From JANQLU01 sp964434955 (lineage in GTDB: Bacteria; Planctomycetota; Planctomycetia; Pirellulales; Pirellulaceae), in contig CAYSXI010000020.1 of assembly GCA_964434955.1 (NCBI GenBank), forward strand, positions 1 through 43,038: a DNA stretch of 43,038 bases, given 5' to 3'. A program made the translations under genes and the position numbers. The notes beneath the pieces are model-generated. The model made no database searches. It saw only the letters and a program-made list of their open reading frames with translations, and had not been told where the DNA came from. This document shows, one piece after another, positions 1-8,468 of this stretch (positions are counted from its first letter, which is position 1; every line of letters begins with the position of its first letter).

Positions 1-1028
1 GTGACATTTTTCCGAATCTCAATGACTTTCGGGTGGTTGTCGTCAAATCGCGCGCGCAAATTCTTCTCCTGGATTTCCAGCTGGTAAAGTCGAGCTCGCA
101 TTTCATCATGAGCCCGATTGGGAACCCCTTCCACATCTTCCAGGTGCTTTCTTTCCGGCTCCTCTTTGAGAATTCGTTTCAGCTCTTCCAGTCGCTGCTG
201 CGATGCGGCGACGTTGGCTTTGTTGCTCCGAATGGCCGACGCGAGGTCATCTTTCTGGTTTTGCAGGTTCTTTCTGCGATCTTCGATCACCGTTACGCCA
301 AACTCGGATTTCCGATCGCGGAGCTGTTGTTCAGCGGTCTCGAGCGAGGTCTTGAGTGTCGCGGCCTGCGTCTGGAAGAACCTGAATGACCCGGTCGTAC
401 GGTTGGCGGAAGGATGCGTTTCGAGATACTCGTTAATGATCTCGGTCAAAAGCAGCTTGGCGTTCTCCGGGTTCCTGGCTTTGACCGAAACCGAAACGAC
501 ATTGGTCTTGTCGACGGCCTTGGAGCCAACGGCCTTGGAAAGTTTTTGGATGGCCCGCTCTCTCAACGAAACCTTGTCGGCAATGTTAAGTGACTGAGCG
601 GTTGACATCACAAACCCCATAAGATCGAAACCGCCTTCGGATTCGTCGTCGCCCGGTTCAATATCGGAAGATTCACTTTTGATCAACGCGATCGTTTTGT
701 CCGGGCCCAAACGATCGACAATGGTTTCAATCATCCCTCGGCTACCCAGTAACTCTGCGACCGAACCCAATTCCGATTCGCGCGTTTCATTGAGTGAAAC
801 CGTCGGACCGACCGTGGCGGAGGCATCCAAGCCGACGCTTTCACGGCCGACTTTCACAAACAGTTTCGATTCCGATTGGTACTTGCGTGGCGAGATCGCA
901 ATTCCAAAGAGGAACAGGGTTACCACGAGGACAAACGTCAACAATGCTCTCCATTTGAATCGGAAAGCTGCTCGGATGATGGACTCAACTTCCCAGAGAA
1001 ACTCTGGTTGATTCGGTGTCGAACTCAT
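1..1028 (-). CDS. Wzz/GumC-type exopolysaccharide chain-length protein (3' end outside the window)
   Basis: This reads leftward from ATG at 1028 and is still open at base 1, so only about the first 342 residues are present. The protein starts MSSTPNQPEF and has one hydrophobic segment near residues 27-45 followed by SPRKYQSESKLFVKVG, the usual start of the periplasmic Wzz domain. From about residue 210 it turns into a long charged coiled coil, and it ends near RFDDNHPKVIEIRKN, a conserved stretch of GumC-like proteins. These inner-membrane co-polymerases set the length of exported polysaccharide; some carry a C-terminal tyrosine kinase, which cannot be judged here. It is divergent from the sugar-nucleotide operon starting at 1364, which supports a polysaccharide role. 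Family assignment is confident; the C-terminal architecture is unknown. Confidence 0.85.
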   Translation of the reverse strand, partial: MSSTPNQPEFLWEVESIIRAAFRFKWRALLTFVLVVTLFLFGIAISPRKYQSESKLFVKVGRESVGLDASATVGPTVSLNETRESELGSVAELLGSRGMIETIVDRLGPDKTIALIKSESSDIEPGDDESEGGFDLMGFVMSTAQSLNIADKVSLRERAIQKLSKAVGSKAVDKTNVVSVSVKARNPENAKLLLTEIINEYLETHPSANRTTGSFRFFQTQAATLKTSLETAEQQLRDRKSEFGVTVIEDRRKNLQNQKDDLASAIRSNKANVAASQQRLEELKRILKEEPERKHLEDVEGVPNRAHDEMRARLYQLEIQEKNLRARFDDNHPKVIEIRKNV

Positions 1029-1363
1029 GGTTCTTTCAGCGCTCTTTCAGCGATCGCAATTTGGTCGAGCTCCCGCGCAATACGGGCACTCTTTTCACGA
1101 TATTTGGAAGTCCGCGCAAAACAACGAGCAAACCGTCGAGTCGATTCGCGCGGATGGCAAACGGGTTCGGTTGTCCGGAATTTGATTGCTATTCCGTTTA
1201 TGACGATTGAACAAATTTTGGGCAGGCCCAGCTTGTGAAGTCCTGTTCTCGAAACTGAATTCAGAGAGCGGATTTTGAACCCGCTGTTTACGATGGAAAC
1301 TGACGTTGCCATTCGCTTGTATTGACCCACGACCGTCGCGACTCGCACGACTTACCGCTTATC
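1029..1363. other. Divergent intergenic region of the polysaccharide locus
   Basis: These 335 bases separate the divergent chain-length gene and the methyltransferase gene, so both promoters should lie here. A 107-codon minus-strand frame (1025-1348) crosses the region, but its translation is basic, low in recognisable motifs and unsupported. I could not pick convincing -35/-10 pairs. Confidence 0.5.
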
Positions 1364-2656
1364 ATGATTGCACGCGCACCCCTCGCCCATCCATTTCGCT
1401 GTCGATTCTGCGACTCCAATGAATTGGGTTCATTCGCCGACCTCGGTGCGACACCACTCTGCGAATCATTTTTGACTGCGGACGAGATCCATGGGCCAGA
1501 GGTCCATTACCCATTGCATGCGAGAGTGTGCAAACAGTGCCTGCTTGTGCAGGTCCATCACGACGTTCCCCCTGCGGAAATCTTCCGAGAGTACGCTTAC
1601 TTCTCCTCGTTCTCCGATTCCTGGTTGCGCCACGCAGCAAGATTCTGCCAAGACGTTCGCGATCGCTTTTCCATTGATTCGGGGAGCACCGTTTGCGAGA
1701 TCGCGAGTAACGACGGGTACTTGCTGAGAAATTTTTCACCAGACATTCCAAACACTTACGGCGTGGAACCGGCAATAAACGTGGCGCAAAAGGCGATCGA
1801 CCTGGGGATCAAAACGGTCACGGAATTCTTCGGCCAGTCACTTGCGAAGTCGCTGGTAGAAGACGGACGCGCTGCGGATCTTCTGATTGCCAACAACGTG
1901 GTCGCGCACGTTCCCGAGCTCAACGATTTTGTCAGCGGAATGAAGACGCTCCTGAAACCGTCTGGTGTGATTTCAATTGAAGTGCCGCATATCGAAAGGT
2001 TGATCGAGCAAAATCAGTTTGACACGATCTACCACGAGCACTACTGCTACTTTTCACTTCACGCACTTCACAAAATCTTCCGACACCATGGACTTCGGAT
2101 CTTTGATGTGGAAGAGCTTCACTCCCACGGGGGATCGATTCGCGTTTTTGCCACGCACCTTGAGTCCTCCAACCCCGCCGAACTCGGTTCCGTCAACCAA
2201 CTGCTGGAACGCGAAGCGGAACTCGGACTGGATTCGATCTTTGGATACTCCCGCTTTCAACGGCAGGTTGAATTGGTCAAAACCGAGTTGCTCGAATTCC
2301 TGATTCGGATGAAATCGGAAGGAAAATCAGTGGCCGGTTATGGTGCCCCCGGAAAAGGAAACACGCTATTGAATTTTTGCGGGATCGGGCCGGAGTTGCT
2401 TCCTTATACGGTCGATCGCAACCCATACAAGCATTCCCGGTTTTGCCCCGGCAGCCGAATTCCGATCTATCCAACCGAGACGATCTTTGAAAACAAACCC
2501 GACGCCATATTGATTCTTCCCTGGAATCTGGAAAAGGAAATTGCGTCCTGTCTAAGGAAAGCGAACGAATGGGGCGCTCAGCTTTTTGTCCCGATCCCCC
2601 AACTTCGACAAGTTGCGCTTCCGCATCAATCGCCTCAGCCGGAGGTCATTCAATGA
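1364..2656 (+). CDS. Class I SAM-dependent (sugar C-)methyltransferase, zinc-binding type
   Basis: The layout is that of sugar C-methyltransferases of the NovU/TylC3 type: an N-terminal zinc-binding module with paired cysteines (C13/C16 in CRFC and C56/C59 in CKQC), a Rossmann methyltransferase core with the SAM motif EIASNDGYLL near residue 112, and a C-terminal domain with VAGYGAPGKGN. These enzymes put a methyl group on a nucleotide-linked keto-sugar. I chose ATG 1364 (430 aa) because the zinc module begins right after it; a TTG at 1322 would add 14 unconvincing residues. Neither has a clear ribosome site. The stop codon overlaps the next start (ATGA), so the genes are translationally coupled. 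The sugar substrate is unknown. Confidence 0.86.
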   Translation: MIARAPLAHPFRCRFCDSNELGSFADLGATPLCESFLTADEIHGPEVHYPLHARVCKQCLLVQVHHDVPPAEIFREYAYFSSFSDSWLRHAARFCQDVRDRFSIDSGSTVCEIASNDGYLLRNFSPDIPNTYGVEPAINVAQKAIDLGIKTVTEFFGQSLAKSLVEDGRAADLLIANNVVAHVPELNDFVSGMKTLLKPSGVISIEVPHIERLIEQNQFDTIYHEHYCYFSLHALHKIFRHHGLRIFDVEELHSHGGSIRVFATHLESSNPAELGSVNQLLEREAELGLDSIFGYSRFQRQVELVKTELLEFLIRMKSEGKSVAGYGAPGKGNTLLNFCGIGPELLPYTVDRNPYKHSRFCPGSRIPIYPTETIFENKPDAILILPWNLEKEIASCLRKANEWGAQLFVPIPQLRQVALPHQSPQPEVIQ

Positions 2657-3498
2657 AGGTTGTTCTTTTCTGCGGTGGATTTGGCTTGCGACTGGGCAAG
2701 TCCTCAGAAACCATCCCGAAACCGATGCTCCTGATCGGGTATCGACCGATCCTTTGGCACGTCATGAAATACTATGCCCACTTTGGTCACAAGGATTTCA
2801 TCCTTTGTCTCGGATGGCAAGCCAATGTCATCAAGCAATACTTCCTCAATTACGACGAATGCATTTCGAACGATTTTGTCTTTTCAAATGGTGGGCAGAA
2901 AGTTGAGTTAAAAAGTTCCGATATTCACGACTGGAACATCACCTTCGTCGACACGGGAATGACGGCCAACATCGGCGAACGTCTGCAGGCCGTCCAGCCC
3001 TATCTGGCGAATGAGGAAAGATTCTTGGCCAACTACACGGATGGGCTTCACGATTTGGATCTGAATCAGTTGTTGGACTTTCATGAGAAGCGCCAATCAA
3101 CAGCTTCGTTCGTTTCGGTTCGACCTACCCAAAGTTTTCACGCGGTCAAAACAAACGGAAATGGAATCGTTAAAGAGCTGAGCCCGATCACCGATTCAGG
3201 AATATGGATGAATGCCGGGTGCTTTGTTTTCGAACCCTCCATTTTTGATTACATGGAGCCGGGCGAGGAGCTGGTTGCCGAGCCTTTCGAACGCCTTGCC
3301 GCTCAAGAAAAACTTCACACGTACAAACACAACGGCTTCTTTGGTTGCATGGACACGCTGAAAGAAAAGCAGCGACTCGACGAGCTCTACGCCACGGGCA
3401 AAGCGCATTGGGCCGTTTGGGAAAAACTGTCACCCAAGTCCGGAATTTCATCGATGTCCTCGAATGGAATTCCTTTTCAGAATGGAATCCCGCGATGA
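2653..3498 (+). CDS. Glucose-1-phosphate cytidylyltransferase-like nucleotidyltransferase
   Basis: A 281-residue sugar-nucleotidyltransferase. The N-terminus has the nucleotide-binding loop FCGGFGLRL (GGxGxRL) and the sugar-phosphate motif KPMLLIGYRPILWH, followed by the VDTG..T..GERL stretch typical of RfbF-type CTP:glucose-1-phosphate cytidylyltransferases; WMNAGCFVF later matches the family. The reaction would be CTP plus a hexose-1-phosphate giving CDP-hexose. Specificity for CTP is inferred from overall similarity to RfbF. Start and stop both overlap the neighbours by ATGA, placing it mid-operon between the methyltransferase and the deacetylase. Together they suggest a modified, possibly branched, CDP-linked sugar. 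Confidence 0.85.
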   Translation: MKVVLFCGGFGLRLGKSSETIPKPMLLIGYRPILWHVMKYYAHFGHKDFILCLGWQANVIKQYFLNYDECISNDFVFSNGGQKVELKSSDIHDWNITFVDTGMTANIGERLQAVQPYLANEERFLANYTDGLHDLDLNQLLDFHEKRQSTASFVSVRPTQSFHAVKTNGNGIVKELSPITDSGIWMNAGCFVFEPSIFDYMEPGEELVAEPFERLAAQEKLHTYKHNGFFGCMDTLKEKQRLDELYATGKAHWAVWEKLSPKSGISSMSSNGIPFQNGIPR

Positions 3499-4130
3499 TT
3501 GATTTTCAATCCATCCAGCATATCGTTTGTTTCGCAGCTCATTGTGACGACATTGAGATCGGGTGCGTCGGTTCCCTGATGCGAATCATCGAGGGGCGAA
3601 GTGACGTTCACGTCGATTGGGTCGTCCTGAGTGGTGATGAAACCCGCCGTGTAGAAACGACGCGAAGCGCTGAATACGTCCTGGCGAATGTCCCGAGCAA
3701 AAACATCATCACGGAGCCCTTCACGGACACTTTCTTTCCCGAAGAGTATGGATCGATCAAGCGATTCCTTCACAAACAATTCGCCGACATTCAGCCGGAC
3801 CTGGTTTTCACGCATCACCGAAACGACGCCCACCAGGATCATCGAGTCGTGTGTGAACTGAGTCACTCCCTGTTTCGTGGCGGGCTCGTTCTGGAATATG
3901 AAATTCCAAAATATGACGGTGACCTTGGTCAGCCCAATACGTTCATCAGCATCTCGGCGGAAATCATGGCCAAGAAACAAAAGATCATCGCGGACTTTTT
4001 TCCCACGCAAAAAGGCCGTTACTGGAATCAACCCGAGCTGTTCGAATCGATCGCTCGCATTCGCGGAATGGAGTCCAAGTCGCCGACGCAATTCGCTGAA
4101 GCATTTCATTGTCCCAAGCTGGTCATCTAG
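3495..4130 (+). CDS. PIG-L/LmbE family deacetylase
   Basis: A 211-residue zinc hydrolase of the PIG-L (LmbE) family. The metal site is visible as AHCDDIE at residues 15-21 (the family AHPDDE motif with C for P) and DAHQDH at 111-116. Family members remove N-acetyl groups from amino sugars or related small molecules in the cytoplasm. The gene begins inside the stop codon of the cytidylyltransferase gene and ends 17 bases before the epimerase gene, so it is part of the sugar operon. The substrate is likely an acylated sugar intermediate or lipid-linked sugar; the sequence does not say which. Confidence 0.85.
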   Translation: MIDFQSIQHIVCFAAHCDDIEIGCVGSLMRIIEGRSDVHVDWVVLSGDETRRVETTRSAEYVLANVPSKNIITEPFTDTFFPEEYGSIKRFLHKQFADIQPDLVFTHHRNDAHQDHRVVCELSHSLFRGGLVLEYEIPKYDGDLGQPNTFISISAEIMAKKQKIIADFFPTQKGRYWNQPELFESIARIRGMESKSPTQFAEAFHCPKLVI

Positions 4131-4147
4131 ACCCTCGGAGTTTCATT

Positions 4148-5149
4148 ATGGCAATTCTTGTCGCCGGAGCAGGCGGATTCATTGGCGGTCACCTCATCGC
4201 CGAACTTCGACGTCGCGGAGAGAAGTCGATTCGAGCCGTTGACATCAAACCTTTTGATCGGTGGTATCAAACATTTGACGATGTTGAAAACTTGCAGTTT
4301 GATCTGCGCGATCCCAACCACTGCCAGGCCGTCTGCAAAGACATTTACGATGTGTACAACCTTGCTTGTGACATGGGTGGCATGGGCTTCATTGAGACCC
4401 ACAAGGCCGCCTGCATGATCAGCGTCCTGATCAATACCAATCTGCTCATCGCAGCTCGGGACCAGATGGTCAAACGGTTTTTCTACAGCTCGAGCGCTTG
4501 CGTCTACGCCGGAAACAAACAGGTTAAAGGCTTGGACAACTATGCTCTCAAGGAAGAGGACGCTTACCCGGCAATGCCGGAGGACGGCTACGGTTGGGAA
4601 AAACTATTCTCAGAACGAATGTGCCGGCACTTCCGTGAGGACTTTGGACTGCATACCGTCGTCGCCCGATTTCACAACAGCTACGGACCGATGGGGACTT
4701 GGAATGGTGGCCGCGAGAAAGCTCCCGCCGCAATTTGCCGAAAAGTCATCGAAGCAAAACATAGTGGAAATCATTCGATCGACATCTGGGGCGATGGCTC
4801 ACAGCTTCGTTCGTTCATGTGGGTCGACGATAACGTCCATGGAATCCTGCGGTTGATGGACCTTGAATACGACCAACCTATTAACTTGGGCTCAGCTGAA
4901 ATGGTTTCCGTCAATGAGCTGGTTGATACCGTGGAAGACTACGCCGGCATCAAGCTGGAACGGGAGTATCTGCTGGATAAGCCTAAAGGCGTTGCCGGGC
5001 GAAGCAGCGACAATTCGCTGTTGCGTTCCGTCACCGGGTGGGAACCCGGGACGAGTCTCAAGGAAGGTATTGCAAAAACTTATGACTGGATCGAGCAACA
5101 GTATCTCGCCAGCCAGGCAATCGTGAGTTCCGGTTCGGCAAAAGGTTAA
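4148..5149 (+). CDS. NAD-dependent epimerase, GDP-mannose 3,5-epimerase-like
   Basis: A 333-residue extended short-chain dehydrogenase. The NAD loop GAGGFIGG is at residues 7-14; the catalytic set is S116, C118 (SSSACVY), Y148 and K152 (YGWEK). The Cys next to the catalytic Ser and the later GTWNGGREKAPAA stretch match plant GDP-mannose 3,5-epimerase, which inverts C3 and C5 to give GDP-L-galactose, rather than ordinary UDP-glucose epimerases. ATG 4148 is chosen because the Rossmann strand begins immediately after it; the frame stays open to 4109 but the added residues do not look structural. It is 17 bases downstream of the deacetylase gene. The exact substrate is an inference. Confidence 0.85.
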   Translation: MAILVAGAGGFIGGHLIAELRRRGEKSIRAVDIKPFDRWYQTFDDVENLQFDLRDPNHCQAVCKDIYDVYNLACDMGGMGFIETHKAACMISVLINTNLLIAARDQMVKRFFYSSSACVYAGNKQVKGLDNYALKEEDAYPAMPEDGYGWEKLFSERMCRHFREDFGLHTVVARFHNSYGPMGTWNGGREKAPAAICRKVIEAKHSGNHSIDIWGDGSQLRSFMWVDDNVHGILRLMDLEYDQPINLGSAEMVSVNELVDTVEDYAGIKLEREYLLDKPKGVAGRSSDNSLLRSVTGWEPGTSLKEGIAKTYDWIEQQYLASQAIVSSGSAKG

Positions 5150-5312
5150 CTGGCTGACCTGGCTCACCCAGCAAGCTCACTCTCCCTCCACATTCGAGCG
5201 CCGGCCGCGGACCTTGGATCCCGCGAATACCGGCAATCGCTCTAGATGTAGTGGATGTTCCAACTACTATGGAATTGGCGTTCTTTCGCAACATTGGTTT
5301 TGATTTCGCAAC

Positions 5313-6398
5313 ATGATTCGCAACAACGCGGCAGCCGTCGACTCGGAATCGAGTTCGTCGCTAGAGCTCCCCCCCTACATTCCAGATGGACAGCGTTTCG
5401 AGGATGCGCTGGATCAGGCACGCGCCTTCGCGGAAATTCACGATCAAGTTTTGTGCGTTGCTTGTTTTGAAACAGACGCTTCGATTGAACTTGGGGCGGG
5501 CGAATCGGCGCCATCCCAGCTTCAACGCGAGGCTGAGTCGGATTCCGAATCCATTAACCGACTTCAGGCCGGAGTCTATCAAGGAAGGCCTTCGATCATG
5601 GGACTTTCCAAAGATGTGACCACTTTTGTCGACGGGCTTCGAAAACACGCCCGTGGATCAACGCCACTTGGAAAACGTCCAATTGACTTGCTCGTCTATC
5701 CATGGACTCCCTGGACGCTCCCTTTCGAAGGCGATGCGACAAACAGATTGAATCTTAATGGGAGTGCCGCCAGTTTTCGTTGTCGCCCCATCACCCGACC
5801 CGTCCCAGTTTGGAAGCGGGCCTTCGATATCGTCTTTTCGCTATTGGCAATCGTTGTCCTGTCACCGTTGCTATTGCTGTTCGCAATAATCATCAAACTG
5901 ACCTCGCGCGGACCGGTATTGTTCAAACAGAAACGAGAAGGAAAAGACGGAAGAGTTTTTGAAATCCTGAAATTCCGAACCATGCGAGTTGGCGCAGCAG
6001 CCGAACAAGAAAAACTGAGGCACCTGAACGAAGTGAATGGTCCCGCATTCAAAATCAAGGATGATCCCCGCCTAACTCGAATCGGCAAATTGTTGCGGAG
6101 CAGTTGTGCCGATGAGCTCCCACAGTTTTTCAATGTGCTGCGGGGTGACATGTCCGTCGTCGGGCCGCGCCCACTTCCCGTGGAAGAATCGCGAGCCTGT
6201 GAAATCTGGCAACGACGCCGACTTGAAGTTCTGCCGGGCATGACCTGCTTCTGGCAAGTCGGCGAGCGAAACGGCATCACGTTCGAACAGTGGATGGAAT
6301 CCGACTTGAAGTATGTCGAGGAGCAGGCGTTCTGGTTGGATTTGACACTGGTAGCCAAGACCGTTGGAATTGTGCTTCGCTCGAAGGGTTCAGGATAG
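5313..6398 (+). CDS. Undecaprenyl-phosphate sugar-1-phosphate transferase with extra N-terminal domain
   Basis: Residues 168-361 form a bacterial sugar transferase (WcaJ/PglC superfamily): one hydrophobic segment at about 173-195, then KFRTM (220-224), DDPRLTR (250-256), DELPQ (267-271) and GDMSVVGPRP (278-287). It would move a sugar-1-phosphate from its nucleotide carrier to undecaprenyl phosphate at the inner membrane, starting repeat-unit assembly. The first ~165 residues are soluble and unrecognised, replacing the four membrane spans found in WcaJ-type relatives. The gene lies 163 bases after the epimerase gene and closes the polysaccharide cluster. The transferase core is certain; the N-terminal domain is unassigned. 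Confidence 0.9.
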   Translation: MIRNNAAAVDSESSSSLELPPYIPDGQRFEDALDQARAFAEIHDQVLCVACFETDASIELGAGESAPSQLQREAESDSESINRLQAGVYQGRPSIMGLSKDVTTFVDGLRKHARGSTPLGKRPIDLLVYPWTPWTLPFEGDATNRLNLNGSAASFRCRPITRPVPVWKRAFDIVFSLLAIVVLSPLLLLFAIIIKLTSRGPVLFKQKREGKDGRVFEILKFRTMRVGAAAEQEKLRHLNEVNGPAFKIKDDPRLTRIGKLLRSSCADELPQFFNVLRGDMSVVGPRPLPVEESRACEIWQRRRLEVLPGMTCFWQVGERNGITFEQWMESDLKYVEEQAFWLDLTLVAKTVGIVLRSKGSG

Positions 6399-6400
6399 AA

Positions 6401-6495
6401 AGCGGAAGAGCCTGGAATGGTTCGGGAGCTGAGCCCGAGATGTTGGACATCCCGAACTCGATTCTCCTGTTTCAAGTCACAAGTGCTCTTCCGCT
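6401..6495. repeat. Nested inverted repeat between convergent genes
   Basis: An 11-base perfect inverted repeat (AGCGGAAGAGC at 6401-6411 with GCTCTTCCGCT at 6485-6495) encloses an inner 8-base pair (GTTCGGGA 6420-6427, TCCCGAAC 6450-6457). It fills the gap between the convergent sugar transferase and band-7 genes. It may act as a two-way transcript end, but the following T-run is short. Confidence 0.5.
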
Positions 6496-6503
6496 GTTTC
6501 GAC

Positions 6504-7604
6504 CTAGATCAACTTGGTCAACCGTTCGGCCAACCCGCCTTCACCAAGGACGACCTGCAGGTTGGTACTGTTGGCGATCTTCTCCAACACTTCCAATTCA
6601 CGCAGCCGCATCAATACCGGGTTTGATTCCAGCAGCTTGGCGGTGTTTGCCTGAGATCGCATCGCCGCGGTTTCTTCTCGGCGAAAGATCAAGTTCGCTT
6701 CGGCCGCCTTCTTGGCTTCCGTCACCTTGTTCATCAGATCCTTCATATCGCCTGGAAGGATAACGTCCCGGATTCCCAGCGAGACCAGTTCCAACCCGAT
6801 CGCTTCTGCCCGCGACTTCAATTCTCCGCTGGCTTCGAGCGCGACCGCGTCCTTGTCGCCAAGAAACTGATCGAGCGTTCGTCCGCCGATGACGTGACGC
6901 AGAACCAACTGCACCTCGCGGTACAGTGCCTGACTTGCATCTTCAGCAACACAAACCGACTTTCGCGCGTCGACCACCTTGTAGGTCACCAACGCGTTCA
7001 ATCGAAGTGAGACCTTGTCGGCCGTCATGAGGTCCTGACCGCTGACATCCATCACCCGTTCACGCAAGTCGACTTCGACAACGCGAACATCAATGGCTCC
7101 TCGCCAGAATGCGTATCGACCCGGGTCCAACACTTCGTGGAATCGACCGTCGACAAAAGTCACGCCCACGCAGTTTCGACTGATTTCGCAGATGTCCAGA
7201 AACACACTCGCTTCCCGGCAGCGTGAAATTCGGCCGAATTCTTCGTGCGTGAACTGAAACTCCCGGGTGTCGATCGTTTCAATTCGTACGTCGTGCCGCG
7301 TCGTCCAGAAAGCGTGTAGACCGCTTGGCAGGATTTGCTTGAATCGTCCATCGATCCAGACCAGCGCTCGCTGGTGATCCTTCAAGTCAATGACGGTTGC
7401 CTGGTCACTCAAGGCCTCAGAGTCGATGATTTCTCGCAAGTATCCATGCTCAAACTTCGATTCGCGCATGTTGACCTTGTCGCAAGCGTAACGCCCCTTA
7501 GGGTCGAACATCCAATGCGTACCCGAATCCAACATGCGTACAAAGCCACCATCCCGGAACAGAAGTCCCTTCTCGTGTGCTCGAATCTTAAATCGCTTGA
7601 ACAT
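6504..7604 (-). CDS. Band-7/SPFH (slipin-like) protein without a membrane anchor
   Basis: A 366-residue SPFH-domain protein. The start at 7604 is supported by GGAGG four bases upstream. The N-terminus has no signal peptide or membrane span. The first ~185 residues hold three similar modules (FRDGGFVRMLDSG near 16, WIDGRFKQILPSG near 86, FVDGRFHEVLDPG near 150), the last two followed by R(I/V)..(I/V)D.RE strands. The stomatin/slipin core follows, with the Ala- and charge-rich helix VTEAKKAAEANLIFRREET typical of the family, and the C-terminus ends in a hydrophobic stretch. Slipins organise membrane patches and partner proteases; no NfeD-type protease gene is adjacent. Function is unknown. Confidence 0.8.
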   Translation of the reverse strand: MFKRFKIRAHEKGLLFRDGGFVRMLDSGTHWMFDPKGRYACDKVNMRESKFEHGYLREIIDSEALSDQATVIDLKDHQRALVWIDGRFKQILPSGLHAFWTTRHDVRIETIDTREFQFTHEEFGRISRCREASVFLDICEISRNCVGVTFVDGRFHEVLDPGRYAFWRGAIDVRVVEVDLRERVMDVSGQDLMTADKVSLRLNALVTYKVVDARKSVCVAEDASQALYREVQLVLRHVIGGRTLDQFLGDKDAVALEASGELKSRAEAIGLELVSLGIRDVILPGDMKDLMNKVTEAKKAAEANLIFRREETAAMRSQANTAKLLESNPVLMRLRELEVLEKIANSTNLQVVLGEGGLAERLTKLI

Positions 7605-8010
7605 GATTCCTCCGTCCAAAAAACTTGGGGTCTCGCAGTCACAATTTGCGGGAGAACAAGAAAGAGGGATTACGATCTGACGGGTTCGCAATCGGGTGAA
7701 GAAAAGTGGCTCGCCACAAAAAAGCAGATTTCATTCCCCCATCGAACGACGGAGTTTACTTGAGTTGGAAATCTCTCAGGCGGTTGGAATTCATCTCCTG
7801 GACGAGGACCGGAGAATGATCGCTCCACCTGCTGGTTTCCCAACGGAATCTGTATTCTGCAAAGTCTTCAAATGAGTTGTCCTCGGAAATGCCTGATTGG
7901 GAAAGGACCGAAGCCCACCCCGATCACGGCGCGACTAAGGACAGAAGTCCATCGTTTCTTTTGCTTTGAGCCTGACACACGACCCTAACGTGTTGCAAGT
8001 TTTCAGCTTG
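7605..8010. other. Intergenic region upstream of the band-7 gene
   Basis: About 400 bases with no supported gene. It should hold the promoter of the leftward band-7 gene and the 3' flank of the tRNA pair. The only clear structures are two small hairpins near 7976-8013 (ACACG/CGTGT and GCAAG/CTTGC) directly after the tRNA-Asn-like gene in its direction of transcription. Confidence 0.4.
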
Positions 8011-8082
8011 CTTGTCCGGTGGGATTCGAACCCACGTCAATCAGATTAACGATCTGATGCTCTGCCACTGAGCTACGGTGGT
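8011..8082 (-). tRNA. tRNA-Asn(GTT)-like gene with broken acceptor stem, possible pseudogene
   Basis: The minus strand has a normal D arm (GCTC-AGTGGCA-GAGC), a 5-bp anticodon stem (TCAGA/TCTGA) with anticodon GTT, and a perfect T arm (GTGGG-TTCGAAT-CCCAC). The acceptor stem fails: the 5' strand ACCACCG can pair with the 3' strand CGGACAA over only the three inner pairs. Position 33 is C where tRNAs almost always have U. The body is unmistakably tRNA; loss of the outer four acceptor pairs suggests a 3' truncation or replacement. It lies 91 bases downstream of tRNA-Cys on the same strand. Confidence 0.6.
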
Positions 8083-8173
8083 GAATGGTGGTTGAAAACC
8101 GTTCATGACATACGAATACCGAAATCATTCGATGATCGGATTCGCATCACCGGAGACCATTCTTGCTTCAAAG

Positions 8174-8245
8174 AGACGCTGGCGGGAATCGAACCCGCGA
8201 AAAACTGCTTTGCAGGCAGCTGCCTCACCATCCGGCACCAGCGCC
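8174..8245 (-). tRNA. tRNA-Cys(GCA)
   Basis: The minus strand folds as a complete cloverleaf: acceptor GGCGCTG with CAGCGTC (seven pairs including one G-U), D arm, anticodon arm with loop CTGCAAA (anticodon GCA), and T arm GCGGG-TTCGATT-CCCGC. The discriminator base is U, a known identity element for cysteinyl-tRNA synthetase. CCA is not encoded and must be added by nucleotidyltransferase. Confidence 0.95.
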
Positions 8246-8468
8246 ATTCCGTCTGCGAATCAAACAATGAATTCATCAGTGAAGGAATGACAACCAACCC
8301 TTGGTCGGGTTCACGTGAAGCGAAGAAAACACATTTCCGAGTCGTTGTATGCGCCCAATGCACGGTCCCTATCAGGATCGCGATGCGCGATAACGGGATG
8401 CGCCGACGAACGGCCCTTGGGAATTTCAACTACAATGTCGGAACTTCCCGTTTTCTATCGGAGGCATC

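Noticed and set aside
1025..1348. A 107-codon minus-strand frame upstream of the chain-length gene.
   Set aside because: It is basic, has no motif or ribosome site and fills an expected promoter region.
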